Source: Litomosoides sigmodontis
Taxonomy: Eukaryota; Nematoda; Chromadorea; Rhabditida; Onchocercidae
DNA length: 64,000 bases
Direction: 5' to 3'
Assembly (NCBI GenBank): GCA_963070105.1
Contig: OY718806.1
Span: forward strand, 5,663,865 to 5,727,864
Under the pieces are notes generated by a model, which did no database searches, was not told the origin of the DNA, and saw nothing but the letters and a program-made list of their open reading frames with translations. The stretch's first letter is position 1; each line of letters begins with the position of its first letter. Position numbers and translations under genes: made by a program. Below are positions 39,376-54,437 of this stretch, piece by piece.

Positions 39376-42300
39376 CTATACGTGCGTCGATAGTTGGCTT
39401 ATTGGTCGGTTTTGCATTTGCACTTCACCGTTTTGCAAGGGACCTACACATTCTGCATCGCACGTTGACACTTTAGACATTGTTTCCAGTGACACACATC
39501 CCTGGATGCTGATTTTGCTTGTTAAAGGTACTTGATTAAATTTAATTCCAAGCGTACTATACAAGAACTGATCCTTGGATTGCCTTAAGAAAGCAAATGA
39601 AGAACTAGAAGCAGTGAATTCTATATTAGCAGTATTTCAGCTGAAGCTTCTTCTTCTATCACTAATGAAACCTTCATGGTAAAAGGCAGTAAACTCGACG
39701 TGTTCTAGCTTAGAACTTACGGGACACAAACAGATGACCTAACCCAGTGTGTATAATAAATATTTAGCAGAACGATTAAATATTAACAGTAAAACCACAT
39801 TCCGAGAGGTAAAAATTTTGCTAAAAGTAAAGGATAAAAAGAGTAGCAGCAACGAGGAATGCATTTTGAGCATCTAATTTGTTTGATAAGCAATGCTTGC
39901 ATTAATTCATTATTGCTATTTCAGGCATCGTTTAAAGGAAAAAGGAACTAGCTGAAGCTACCTTTGAGTTTTGGTAGCGATACGGCTCAGATGTGATAAC
40001 AGCAGCAGTGCTTGGACTTGATGCAAAACTATTATAAGGATGGTTGAGGTGTACACTTTGCTCATCAATACCACAATCAAAAGAATGTGATACGCAACCT
40101 TTGTAAATGCTCCTAGTAACGAGCGGTGAAGATGATAAATGATAGCAGTTTAGATTACTCTGCGGAGCCGGCATGTAATCCTAAAAATTCACTCCTGTAT
40201 TAATACGTCAACATTTCTTATTACACAATTTCTACATAGCGAAAGAACAATTTACATCTCTTTGTTTTTTAAAGAAACATAACTAAAATAGAAAGTAAGG
40301 AAATGTTTGTTTTCTTTAAAAAGATCATAAACTTACTTCAGAACAAAGAAGTTGATGGCTTTCATTAGATATAGAATTGTACATGTCGGTAAAAAACTGA
40401 TCGCCAACAAGTGTTTCGATTTTCACATTCACATCAGAATGATCATCTGGAAAGTGAAATTTAATAACGAAAAGATATTGACGGTGGTAGGAAGGTTATG
40501 TCCAAGAATAAATGAAAAGTACCAGCACAAACTTACCACTAAATTGAGCAGTATTTTTGCATGAACTTCGATGACACTGCCAACAGCTACGGCAACCCAT
40601 AATTAACAAAGCTAAGAGTAGCAGCAAAGCAATTGGAATAAAATACTGGGATGGTAGAATTCCTGTAATCACTGAGAGCAATTTCTTTATAACGACTGTG
40701 TTGAACAATAGTTTTATGATTTATGAAAATTTAGAGGAATGTCAAATTAAATGATATGTAAAAACCTTCGTTATGAAAATACACACATATAGAATGTAGG
40801 AATATAACAAGTTTGACTATATAATCATTATTTACTTAAATGTTTCTAATCACCGTAACATATCCTCAATCCTCAAATCAGACCCCATACTTGTTGTCTA
40901 AAACAATTTCCTCTCAGTCTCAACTTCCTCTAAATTTCCTCAAATTTTAGCCATTGATAGCTTTTCCAAACACGTAAGATCTTCAAGCACTCTATTTTGT
41001 CCTCTTTAGACTGCTCTATGCTAGCTTAATACAAATATTTCCAATCTACTGTAAGCTTGGAATTCTCTATTTCAATTTACTGAATTTACTAAAAATTATT
41101 TATAGAAAAAAGGAAAAGGAAAATGGAGATTACCAGTGAATGCGTCTACTATGCTCTTCGGTTTCAATTCGACCGTCTGGAAATCGTTACCCAATTCATT
41201 ATACGCGGAGCAATTGTACGTACCATAATCGGAATCCCTAATATTTTGAATAGCTAACCGACTTTCTACCCCGAACTGCCGCGGAACTTGATGGATCTGT
41301 ACTTAGTTACTTTAGAAATTACCTGTTGGAAAATACACACTTAAAAATGGTCATTTCTAAGCAATGTAGCTTCAGCAAATAAAAATGAGTTTATACCTGA
41401 AATCGACCACCCAAACGTCCGTATTCAAACGTATTCCCATTCAAGGACCATAAAACATCTTGTGGTTGCGGACGACCTCGTACCTGGAAATAAATCCCAA
41501 AACGTTTTGCTTATTTGATGTTAGTTAGTTTGGATTATAGTCAGCTACTGCGTTATTTGAAATCAAAAAAAGATTATGGAATGATAGGCATGGAAACGAA
41601 AAGTGGGGAAAAGTAATATTCACTGAAAATAATGGTTACAGAACGTGAACATTTAGGATAAAATCTAGAAAGTGAGCAGTATTTTTGAACCAAATTGTTT
41701 TTGCTTCTTTCACTTTGTCAAAAGCAAAATTATCAAAATTATTTACCGTTTAGCTCCAAATTAATATTTAAAAACTGTCAAGGACAGAAATTCTGTGCAA
41801 AAGAATTTACGATGTATTTTTAATGCACGCAATTAACAAACCTCACAAATAATTTCAAGGTTTTCTCCCACAGCAGCAACAATTTCATCTCTCAAGCTTA
41901 CAGATGGTGGCCCCTTGATGTGTAAGTAATTTACTAAGCGTGCAGGCGGAAATCCCTGAACCGTTGCTACGCACTCATATTCACCACGTTGCCAACTTTG
42001 AACTGATTCAATTGTTAGGCTGAAATTGTACGCGTTAGAAGTTCCGGCAAATTCGAATTGCATTCCGCTATGGATGAGGAAAAGAAAGATAATGAAAATT
42101 TCCAAACTAATAGTCGTGCTAGCATGCCACGATTTTGTAAACAAAGCAAAATAAAAGGAATAATTTTAGAGTTACTTGTTTCCACGTGCTATAATTTCAT
42201 TGTCAGCTACTTTGGTCCAGTAGATTGTTGGATTTGGATTTCCAATAGCTTCGCAAGTAAACGACGCCGTTTCACCGGGATTAACCGCTTGATGTTGCTC

Positions 42301-44571
42301 GCGTGACATTATGTAAGCTCCATCTACAATTGAAACATTAAAGTTTGTTCCACCACAATTTCAACAACTCGTATCTATAATTTCACATCGAACTTTAATG
42401 ATCTTGGCTTATTTCAATTCGAACTCCTCAAAAGTGTAATAAATCCATAGCGACAAAAAGCATTACTGTTCAAGTGATAGAAATTACATGTGATATTGAG
42501 AATGATAGAATCAGAAGAGTCGCCAATTACATTTGTTGCAAAACATACATACTCAGATTGGTGATGGTCAATTCTCAGCTCGGGTATTGACAATGTCTGC
42601 AATGTTCCACCTACTACATATGTTGGGTACCAGAGAATTTGAAAAGTTCCTCTGTCATTGCAAAAATTTGATGAATAGTTTACCTGCTAGACACTTCACA
42701 AGATTCAATTACATACTTATAAGGTATGGTAAGATTAGTGCTATATCGATTAACTCCATTTAACTTTTTAAAGATAGTGAGTTATAAATCTTACAATTTT
42801 AGTATATTGTTCTGCCACTCTAAACGTGAACCAAACGAAATTTTTTATTTCGAGAAGATAAAAAGCAAACTTAAAACCGTGTGTTCATAAAGCGAGATTT
42901 TATAAAACTAGTGCTTCAATTCAAGGCACGAATGCTAATTATAAATCCTTTTTTTCTTTTTCTCTTTTTAAAAATTCTTTTTAGGAACAGAATTTATAAA
43001 GCAAATTAAGAGTAATAAAAATCATGCACGAACATTAGACGTTGCAAGTTTGATTGCTTTTCCATTTCGATACCAGGCTATTTTGATATTCTCCAGTGGT
43101 TTAGCTTGAACGTTGCAGAGGAGTTGTGCGGAACCGTGCTCATAAAGCTTCGACTTATTATCTAGTTTCACTTCCACTCTTGGTGGGTAGCTTAAATCAA
43201 GCCGAACAGCATGTGATCGTAGTGTTGCATAAGTTTCATGGCTCACCAAGCATATCAAATATTTGTCATCGTCTTCCACTCGCGGTGTAAAACTATAACT
43301 CACGTCGAATTACGTAAGTTATTCACAACACATCAACAAAAGTTCATATCAGTCATTGCTTTTTGGTAAAAACATTGATTACTTTTAAATACCCAATAAA
43401 TTCAATTTTTTGTTGTCAAATTTTACGCTATTTGGAGCATAGATATTTTTAACCTTATATTGCTGATAACATTATAAGTTCCGTCATCATTAGAGTTGAC
43501 GTATTCAATAATACGCGCATTCTGTATCTCTTGACCACTACTGTTAAGCTCTACAAAAAATTGAATATAGCAAATTATCTAGGAGCTGTTGAAATGTCAT
43601 TACAAGAACGAATGGATGGAATTTTGGATAAATACAGATAAGTAACTTATCACATTAGAAAAAATTAGAAAATACATTACTTTTAGAAATTGAAAATTTA
43701 AACTAATTATGGAAACTAAAGCTTATAAAATTACCCAGGGAAAGATGGACACTCCTAAATTCTTGAAATATTAAAGTGAATTTTATGAAGCATACCGGAG
43801 AGATCATTAAACTTATCTTTACTATCGCCCAGCCAAATTGAAACACTCGAGGAGTTTAGGTCATTCGATATGGCCCAGCCTATTTTTGCCTGTGGTTTAC
43901 CGTGCGTGCTTATGCATGATCGGTGAATATATTGTCCAACTACTGTCCTCGGACTGAGTGCAGGCAACAACAACTTTGGATCTTCTGGTTTAACTAAAAT
44001 TGACTAAAATGAAATAATCACTCAAAGAGAAGCAAATTTGAGCGCAGAAGATCACCCACCTAAAACAGTAAGTTTGGCAGGATTGGATACCCTAGTTGGG
44101 CTTTCATTGGCTGCTTCAACCTGGCACGCATATTCATCGTCATCATCCATTTGTACATTAATTATGCGCAAATTATACTCTCCTTTACTAATCCTACCTT
44201 CCATACTATATCTTTTGAACAGAGATAAACCACGATCGTTTCCCAGACCAAAACCATTTTTCATCCATTGCACTGCCCCTTGCTAAAAAAATTTAACTGA
44301 ATTAAGAATGGTATTATCGAGGTAGAATATCACGACGCTTATGAAAACCTTTTTTCTGAACAGATATTTTCAGGATGATATGCTATTTGATGATGTGCTT
44401 AAATCAACATACCTGTGCTTCAATACGGCATTTTAGAACAGCAGTGCCACCAATTAAAACCCGAGTATCTGTAGGGCCTTCGATGATCCTTTGTTGGGAA
44501 AGTACGTAAGTTGAAATAGTTATAATTATTAAAACAGGTGACCAGTTCATCTCTGGAAATTTACTAATCAT
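39376..44571 (-). CDS. syg-1: SYG-1/Kirre/Neph1-type immunoglobulin adhesion receptor
   Basis: Fourteen exons, all in phase: 44571-44413 (ATG), 44282-44060, 43993-43796, 43550-43454, 43298-43034, 42596-42488, 42323-42176, 42067-41842, 41483-41397, 41296-41134, 40662-40537, 40446-40337, 40180-39962 and 39567-39376, giving about 773 residues. A signal peptide is followed by five Ig domains. The first has LKCRIEAQQGAVQWMKNG and DDDDEYACQVEAAN; later ones have IAWYRNGKAI, YWTKVADN, EYECVATVQG and YGTYNCSAYNELG. One membrane span lies near residues 566-585 (IPIALLLLLALLIMG), followed by a Cys-rich juxtamembrane stretch and a tail of about 190 residues ending THV, a class I PDZ ligand also found in mammalian Neph1. 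In C. elegans SYG-1 sets synapse position by binding SYG-2. The last intron acceptor is the least certain. Confidence 0.93.
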
Positions 44572-47500
44572 TTTCTATTACACTGACGACACATTGTGAG
44601 ATTGCACATCAAGAGTTAAAGGCACAATTTTTAAGTAGTGCATTTTAAAATCGAACATTAGTATTCATAAAAGCGATCATGTAGTGAATAGTTCTTTTAT
44701 ATGAGTATCGAACTATTGTTATGCTATCTTTCCATAGCGTTAAATAAAATTTAATAAATTTGCTGAGTTACATTTGCAGTCATGTCGTACTTATCCACAA
44801 TATCAAAACACTCGGAAGAAGTCATAGAAAAGAAGTTTCAAAACGTGTGGTGAAAAGGTGCATTCTATCCTAATTGCCAAAAAACAGCGGATACCAAGAT
44901 TCTCACCAAACATGCATTGCCTTCCTGTCACATTTTTCAATTCTCTTTCATCTTTTGTTATACGAATGGGAAATGAGTAAATCAACTCGTTTTTAACTGA
45001 AACTCTTTCATAATTTGATCGAAAGTATTGTGCCGCGAATATTACCGAAATCAATCAGTAGAACTCGAAATTGTTTCATTTTTCATTGAAGAAAGTAGTT
45101 AAGATCTAACAGCGATTTTTTGTTCAAGAAAAATATGTTCCTTAAGGAAAATCTATTTGATATGATTGAATCTCTAACGACGGAAATGGATAAGTGAGGT
45201 AGAAGATTACAAATACACGGCGATAACTAATTTATGATCATCATTTCTACTTTGTGGTTTTCGAAGTGGAATTTCATCCACTTTTGAAGAGGAAAACAAA
45301 AACGTGTCTTGTTAACGGAAGACGCAAGAAGTGTCGCTGCGCGCATCGACTTATCCTAACAACTTGTCAATCGGAACAGCTATGATAGATGGATGAACTC
45401 TTATCACTTGAAAAATTAAGCGTAAATGCTAATAGAAAACACGTGATTTTCATTCCACTCAAACGTTATGCAGCATATATGATTTGCACTACGCTTATTT
45501 TTCCTTTCGCTATGAATTAAACAAACAAAATGGGATTTTTAGGCATTCATAGAACTGAAATTATTTCCCGAGAACTGTTTTTAGCAGAAAATGAAGAGAA
45601 ATTTGCAGTCTTAAAAAGACTGCTCAAAATAGCAAAGTGAAAGAATAGTAATATAGTACGCTATAGGTGTAAGCATTTTTAAAAATAGCAGCATAAATTC
45701 AACTATTATTCAGTGCAGAATTTATCAGTCGAGACTCTCAAATATTGGAGTTCAATTCAAGAAAGCAAAAAAAAGCCTTCACATTGATCTGATAAAAACG
45801 ACCACATTTTTTTTTTACTTCAGAGAAATCAATTGCTTTTACAGCAACAACACCTAAAGGTAATGCTGAGTGAATTTAAAAAGTGAATTCTAAGCTAAAA
45901 AAAGGAGTAGAAAAATGTTCCGTTAGTTAAAAGATGTGTTGTTGTATTAGGCTGAACAGACTTGGGAAACTTTATTGGATGTCGGATAGCTATTTGAAAG
46001 GGTTAAACACGTATTAACATCTGTCTGTATATGTTGTAGCAGTATGAGAACAGCTGTTTTCGTGCTTTTCTATAACGAGAAAACACTGAGAAAGATTGGT
46101 ACTAGCATAAAAGGCTGTGCAAATCAAACCTCCCGTAACGTAAGATATCATAAGTTGTTGTAAGTTAACTGTGCCGTGCTTACGAACGAATTTGACGTGG
46201 AAATGGCTTTAATAGGAAATATATTGCAATTAATATGATTTCAAGGAACAGATAAGTGCAAAACTAATCATTTAAAACTTGATAAAACAGACTTGGAACA
46301 ATTAGAAAATCCATTCCATAGATTCAAATCCAAGACGATTCGTCAATATACCTACACACTGAAAAACGATAGGCGCAACCAGTTGATTAAGAATAATGGC
46401 TCATAGGTGGGCGTAGCAAATATTTCCGCCTCACGGCAATAGTAACAGATTTAATTTGTGAGTTGAAAACGAACTACTGCTCGTTTCAAATAAAGGAAAG
46501 GAAAACATATTGTGAAATGATTGAGACCGTTATTGTAAACATGGAATGCTTTTGCAATTCCTGAAAGGTACGTATGATGAGTGAAGAATAACAGGTTGAC
46601 ATGCAGGTCAGATCAAAGCATGCACTTGTAATTGTCGCTACAATAATATACCCGCGATGTTATTCGGCTTTTAGCTTGTTGAAATTGAATTAAATATTAA
46701 TGAAAAGTTTTAAACTTATTAAGTTTATTTTAGTTGTAGTGATAAAAAAGTGATTGGTCAAATAAATACCTCATAATATTTTAAGAAGACTAGATTAATG
46801 ATAACTCTTAGACAATCATCCTGCACTACTCTCTCATCCACCAATCAACAAATATTTATGTTTCAATAGGAATAATTTTCATACAAGAGTTAGCTGTCCT
46901 AACGTCTCGACAACTGATAAAAAATCAGTAATAAGCAGTCAACGCTTTTAGCTAAAATAAGAAAATATGCACTTATCATACTTCCCTAACAATTCTAGAT
47001 AATGATTTCCTTCCTCCAGCCGGCCATATAATGTTAATTATATTTTCAAATAATATCAAATTTCCACTGTAGAATTATTAAAATTTTAAAAGTAAATTCA
47101 ATTAAGATTTTCACAGTGCTCCATACACTTTTTTGTTGGACTTATAGGTCAAAAAGATCGAATTTCATTTTTTTTTCGACATATTGTATATATCTACTTT
47201 CAAAGTGACAACAGTATTACGACGAAGAATGTGCGTGTTTGAATATATCCTCGTGCAGCAACAATACAATGCCGTCAGTCAAGATATCCACGAATTTAAA
47301 AGGGCGCAAATAATAAAAATCTGGACAGTTACAGAATTAAGTCCGATTGCTCATCACAGTTTGTCATCAGGAAGTCGCATTTTATGCAATAATCTCTTCA
47401 TTCATCTACAACGTGCCTAAATCACTTTCACCAATGATAATGGCTTACATTGAAAAATTTTCAAATAGAAATGCTAGGTCGGACGTTTATCTCTTTTTGT

Positions 47501-50208
47501 GATGCTTGTTGAAGACTGGAATTGATTATGGCATCTGATAAAGATATTCTATTTTTCAGCAGAAATCAAAGAGTCCTTTTCGAAAAGAGAGCATTTTCGT
47601 AGCCGACAAAATAAATGAAAACTAAATTGCAAAACTTGAAGTAAGATGTTGCTACAAAACATTAGTTGTGGCCCGTCTCAAAAATCTATAAACAAAATTC
47701 CCTTGTTCAAAAAACTAAAGCCTTGAAAATTAAAAGTAGCCAAAACGTCAGCTACCTAAGACGCTAAACAAATTATTCTTATAATTAGATGAATAGCTTT
47801 CCCACCGTTGATAAAATACCAGAAGTGAGGATCTTGGAAATTCTCAAAAGCTACGAATAAAATAGGATGCAGAGAGCTAAGCCTAGGTATCTAAACACTT
47901 TCAATTTACTTAACAAGTATTCCAAATTTAAATGGTGAAGGATATTGCAGTAGATTCCACGGTTAATTTAGGTGAATGTAAAACATCACACCCTTGTTCT
48001 CAGTACAGTCAGGCCAAGAGAATAAAGTGAGGATGGAAAGGCAGAAACTCGTGGAATTCATTTATGAAAACGGTGAGGAGATCTATAAATGTGATGCTGC
48101 ACTAATTTGTTATCAGTTAGTGATATGAATGTATAGAATGCTATGAAGATGGGAAGTTGCGACTGAAGTTTCATTTTTTTCCTATAATCTAACTCGCGTT
48201 ATGCTTCCCAAAATATGCAAACATTCACCATCGACGTGGCAGTTAACTTATTGTAAGGGCTGATGAGCTTAAGTTTCAATTTCTTCCGATCTTGATATCA
48301 TTCTATACGTAGCAGCGTACCGGTTAACTGCCGTTGATATGAATTGCCGATTGATTTTGTTTCTTAAATGTGAACAAATGGTTTCGTATAAACTTTTATA
48401 TTTAAATGTTCCGACAAAAAAACACTTTCAAATTAAAATCTAGCATGCACACATTTTGTTGTACCTGAAAATTTGTGCAAGCAAAGATTTACTTGTAAGC
48501 ACAAAGTTTTCCGTTCAAAACTCAGTAAAAAAGCTTTGCAGAAACGAGGACTGAGACGTTTTGCTCTACAGTGAATCCTTCCTCATGCATATTTCCGTGG
48601 GGAAAAGTCCGTACTTCGACAAGTAACTTAAGGCAAAATTGCTATGGGCAAAATACCTCAGCAGTTAATTACAAGAAGTATAAACATATCAAATAAAGGT
48701 CAATGATTTTGCAGAAAGCGGAAGTATGAAAAACTGCAGATTATCGCTGCATCTATCTATCTTCACATTTATATTTTAATTTTGCAAAAGTGACTGCAGA
48801 CGATTTCAAAATAGAAAAGTGTAGCAGTTTACTGATTGTAGGAATGGAACTTGGGCGTGCCTTGGTCCTTTAATAGTTCAGATTTTGTAAGAATGAAACT
48901 CCAAAGTTTTCACTTGGTTGAAAGGTGGAAGAGTGAGTATCTATTAAGTGGATATCTGTGCTATTAAAACAGTCGATAAATCAAACAGACACCACAAGGG
49001 TCTGAAAATCAATCAGCTTAACACCTTTGATTTTCATAACCATTACTTTTCCAAATTGGAGAGAACGGAGAATGAAGTAGTAATCTAAATTCTGCTAAGC
49101 TGGTAAATGAGGACTGTTACTTGAGAAATTGACAAACAGATGTCCAAAATTTATCACTTATTGAAGTCTATTTTACAGTAGAAAAAATTACACTTTAAGT
49201 AAAAGAGCACTTGGTAGGAAGCATTTCTGCAAATGTTCAATTGGAACAGAAATAAAGAGAGAATTCAAAGATGGAGTTCGGAGGGGAGATGTGTGCAGTA
49301 ATGAGAAGATGCTACTGACTTAGCTGAGGCAATTGGTGCGAGAGAATCGTTGGCTATTGAGCATAAATGCCACGCTATCATCGATGGCCTTTGGAACACA
49401 CAAACCAACAGCTGACTTTTAAAAATCTCGAATGTACCAATCCCATTGATAGCTGAATGAACAAGACTAACAATAAGTACTTAATACTCATTTATAAAGT
49501 GCGACAGCTTCATTTAAGCACATTTTTCAGCAATTGTTTTCGATTTCAAAACTGATAGTTGTCTGCAGTAGACGAAACAAATGGTCAGCGGCTTCTCTGA
49601 CTAGTAACTTTACTTATCACCAACGGTATACTACATGAATTCTGCAGTTTCCCAGAATGATTCATTCATACCAAAGAAACCAGTAGATATATTTTCCGGA
49701 AAGATGCACGGAAGTGCGTGGTGAAGAAGTAAATCCCTAATTAAGTTTCTAATTTTCTTCGCTCCAATTAGTTGGATTTTCAGGGTGAATGATTTTCTAA
49801 AAAAAACGACAATGTAACGAATGAGGAAAGGACTTTAAAGAAGCGGATCGCTTCTTGTCCATCTCTCACTTATCCATTTGTAATATAAATCTGAATTCTG
49901 AATTCCTCGGCTTATATTTTTGTGAAAATTTCATTAATGATGCCTTTTCATCGATGATTGCGTTGAAATGCAGAGAATTTTTTTGCTTACAAATAGAAAA
50001 GAAGATGCTGGAGGAAAGGAGGCTTCGGTCGTGATGTAGTGGACACTAAAGGTATAAGTATCCAGTCAGCACGAACTGGAAGGAAATACTGACTTGCCAA
50101 AGATTTGTTAGCTCATTTCCAATCGGGAATTCGCTACACTGGAAGTACTGATTTATTGGATGGTCTTTCAAGCAAGTGTTAGGTGATATGAATGACAACT
50201 ACACTTAT

Positions 50209-50209
<1 letters not shown>

Positions 50210-50269
<60 letters not shown>
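50210..50269. repeat. (CA)30 microsatellite
   Basis: Perfect CA run of about 60 bp, the longest dinucleotide array in the window. Confidence 0.95.
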
Positions 50270-50270
<1 letters not shown>

Positions 50271-51531
50271 CTGCATGAATTGATGTCGTGTGATGGAAGT
50301 GTATCGGACTGCTTGCTTTTGCTTTTTCGACCATCATCACATCACTATCGAAGCTAAATTAATAGCGTAAAGAAGCAGATGAGCTCGAAGATCATATAGG
50401 CGTGGATCCTTGGTAGACATTGAAACAGACGTTACGAGCACTCTTTTACCCCTCCACCTCAGCTCATACAACCGTCACTCCTTGACTCGAATACTGGAAG
50501 TGTAAAATGAAACAATTTTGCAATGATTTGATTTATGGATGAGTTAACTTAAGTGTTTTCCGTCTAGCGCAACACATTTCGCAGTCCTTTCCTCTGCCTT
50601 CGATGCGTTGGTTTCACAATGATGTGGTCGTAGTTTAGTTTCAAATGGAAATGAAAGCCGAGTTCATCCGTTTACGTTTTATTGCCACATCCCACTTTAA
50701 TGGATTAAGTCTAACTGATTACTATATTATCGTAACTTGCACACGTACTTTTGTTTAGTTGTTACGTATCTCCGATAACTGCTAACACAGAGCACTAAGC
50801 TCATTTTACTTTTCTATCGCAACATGAAATTTCATTTTGGTGCAATCACTATATTTTTCTTAATTCTTACTCCTTCATGTAGGCACAATTGAAGTGTATA
50901 TTCAAAAAACCTTCGAAAATTTCTCACGTTTCTCTTAATCAGTATTACTACGTTAGAAATAGCTATGAAAATTTCTCTCTAGAAGAGTTACACTTCTGAA
51001 ACAATCACTTCTGCAATTACATCGATATGAGTAATCATAATTATTAAGCATATTAAGCAAAAGAAAACGGACGCTATTAGAAAATAGTGAAAGCTTACAA
51101 TGAGCAAAGAGGATGAAAAGTATGAAAAGGCTGTCGATGGCATAGATATGTATTTAAATTCCTAAAATCTTTTGCCCTGTACTTCGAACCTCTGGTAACA
51201 CTACGTAATTCTTCGCAAGCTGCATCATATTAAGAAGATGGATGATAAGAGTAGGAATAAAAGAGGTGAAGTTCCACGCAGTGGAACGTGAGTTTCAAAT
51301 AATCGCCAAAAAAAGTGGGAAGGAGTGATAATGTTTCTGAAGGAATAGGCTGAAAATGAAAGTGAGAAAGATCAACGATTTAACTACACAAATAATCAAT
51401 TAATCTATGGATTTTCACTCAAATAAAACAATAATTACCCTGGAATAGTAAATTAAAGCTGATTGCCTTTGTTTATCGGAAGTGTTTAAGTGTCTGCGGG
51501 AACATCACTACCAATAATAGTTTACATACAT

Positions 51532-51556
51532 CCGCAGATGTGGCCCGCATCTGCGG
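51532..51556. repeat. Perfect 9-bp inverted repeat
   Basis: CCGCAGATG and CATCTGCGG flank a 7-base loop. It is GC-rich against an AT-rich background. It is too short to be a known RNA gene and could be a palindromic protein site or chance. Confidence 0.5.
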
Positions 51557-54403
51557 TCCACATATGGTATGCACTGCATGCAATAGTGTCATGTAATGCA
51601 TAGTTTATGCAACAGCGGCATCACTTATGGGAAGCTAAACTACCTCTACTTCACCCTTTGCAACATCTGCAAATAGAAATGCTTACATTTCACTTCCCTT
51701 CATTTAGAACTTCGGTACTACTTATTTGTAAGTAAAATATCCAATTTTGAAGTGATTAACGTTCGTGCTTTCGGGATTAATTGTTTTGACAAGCGCAGTT
51801 CCATTATCATGATTTATTATACCTTGTAAGCTAAATGTCTAACTACTTCAACACATAAATCTTGCTTGAGAGAGCTATCCTTCCTACCATATATGCATGT
51901 GTTCTTCGATCATCAATATCGCCGGTAAAATGTCAACGGAAATTATGATTAGTGCAATTCATGTGATTTCCTTAAAATTACATTTACAAATTTTTGGCTT
52001 GCAAAAAGAAACAGTGTGTGTATGGTAAGTCAAAAATGATTGAAGCCTGTGAACCACTGAAATTTACAAAAATGACCATTATGAGATTCATATTTAATTA
52101 CAAATAATAAATAGGACAATTGCATTTTGCTATTTTCTCTTTCTTCATCTTATTTTACTGACTTACTGATACGATGAAAGGGATAGGAAGAAGGAGAGAA
52201 GAAAATGTATGGTGAGCAGGAGAGATAGCAGATGGTCACCTTGTGAACGATTGTCGTAAGATTAGCTGATTTGTATAAATGGATAGCAGCTATCTGTGTA
52301 CGAATTACGGTGAACACACTATTACTAAATTCGTTTAGCGCATTAATAAGAGTAGCGCCTGCACCATTTATGATTTCCACTTAAGCTGCTTTAAATTTAA
52401 TTTGTGAAAATTTTATTTATTTGGATGGCATTCTTCATTCTAAAAAATCAGAAAAAAAGTTGGCGAAAATCGCGTGAGCAAGAATATGCGTATCAATAAA
52501 CTTCAATACTTTGGTACCACTTTGGTGCACAAATACTTAAAGAATCAGTTTGTTGACGACTATTGTTATAGTTGCAACAAAGCAAGTGCGAAAATGCAGT
52601 TAAAAGAAGGAAAATGTGATTAGCGATGATGTAAGCAGTCAAACAATTTGAATATTGCAATCTTAAATTTCTTTTAGGAGCGTAAAGATCAGGAGCTCGT
52701 TTGGTGTGTATCATTCGACATGCAATTATCTTAGCAGTAAGAAATAGATGTTATTGCACAACTAACTTTCATAAAAATGTAAAGTTCAGAAGCATTCTTT
52801 TATAGCCCTAAATGCTTGAGCAGTGGCAGTGAGAGAAACATTGATGACTTACGCATATTTAGCAGCAAAAAGGCTAGCAATACAGAGACCTAAAGCAATT
52901 TGCAAATCCTCTCCTAGTAAAATTTAATAGGACGAGAGAACATGCATTTGCTTATTCAGAGAAAAAAAGTGTGAATGGCCTTAATCATACTGCCAAATAT
53001 CATTGGGAAATCGTAGAGATTGTCGACGCCGCCAACCAAATAATTAGTGAAACTGGGAAATAGTTACAATAAAGGTTGATTATGTCAGATAAAAATGATG
53101 CAGCTGAAGATAACAAGTAACTGGCCGAAGAGTGAGAAATAATTAGAGAAGCCATAATATATGATATGATATGATATTCAAGAAAGACCACAATTACCAA
53201 AAAGCCCACTCTCTGGCACAATCAGAACTATCGGAAGAATGTGAAATCATTTAAAATCGAAATTGAGCTATGGGGAACAGATAGGGCGGAAATGGAAATG
53301 AGAAGAAGAAGAAGGCGATAGCACGCATGCATCGTTTTGATGCACGCATAACGCTTCCTTAAGCAACTTCCGGTTAGCGCTCGCATTTTGAATTGTGCAT
53401 GTGAATGCCTTGCATGGAATATATTTGCATTTTCTGAGGTTTAAAGGCTTAAAGGGGGAAAATGGAACAGTCGGTGGAGATCAGACGTGAGAAGGATGGG
53501 TTTTTGTCGTCGAGTTCGAGAAGCAGGATCTGTTAATTGGAGACATCAAAAGCACACACAGTGTGTGGTGATTAATTGTCATTTGAAGTGCTAATTCAAT
53601 ATATCACTGAAGACAATTCGGTTACAATAGTCTATGCTGCTAACCACAAACTGAATTGAAACTCATCAAGAATTGTTAATTGTGTAGTGCAAGATGGATT
53701 GATAGAGTGGCTTCTTCAGATTTCATTAAATGATAGTGTTAGTATGCATTGACGGTATGGAAAACATGAGGTTATTCCTTTTTATCTAATAGTTGAAGCA
53801 CTATTCCTACCGGAAGCGTAATTTGCTAGGTATAGTCTTTATTCTTACTGCTATACTAACTTCAACACTATCCTTCATCAGGTAACATTCGTTTGGCTAC
53901 TATCAGCGAGAAGGATTGATATAACTTCAGCTTCTGTACTATGTTCAACTTCAAAGAACGAAGCTTCAGTAAAGTTATTTGAATCAGAACTTCGAAAGAT
54001 GCCAGAAAATTAAACTGGTAAATATATCAGTGATCGATCCATTTTACTCTAAAGTTTCCTGGTAATTACAGTTGCTGCTTTCTGACTGTAGGCCGCTAAA
54101 TGAAGCAGAGTGAAATCAGAAGTGAGAAGTTGATTTTTTCGTTAACAGATCTGGCATGGTGCAAACTGAAGCGATAAATAGGTCACAGGCAAAAAGACAG
54201 TTAGTATGCGTTAATTCAGATGCTTTCCTCTCTTAAGCTACCTTGACAAAACGATCATGGTTCATCGACCTTTTTGCATACCTGAATTAACAGGTACAAA
54301 CTGACGTGCTTGCCAACAACAACCGTATTGTTGCCTAGCAAACGATTATTATGCAGTGAATAACCGCTGCATAACGGATCCTTAACTTTCTTCATGCCAT
54401 ATT

Positions 54404-54437
54404 CCCCCCCCCCTCCCCTCCCCCCTCCCCCATCCCC
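54404..54437. repeat. C-rich homopyrimidine tract
   Basis: Runs of 10, 4, 6 and 5 C separated by single T residues, then CA and four more C. The minus strand has four or more G runs, so a G-quadruplex is possible. Confidence 0.85.

Noticed and set aside
46300..46345. Sequence resembling a tRNA T-loop (GATTCAAATCC)
   Set aside because: No matching acceptor stem, D arm or anticodon arm can be folded around it.
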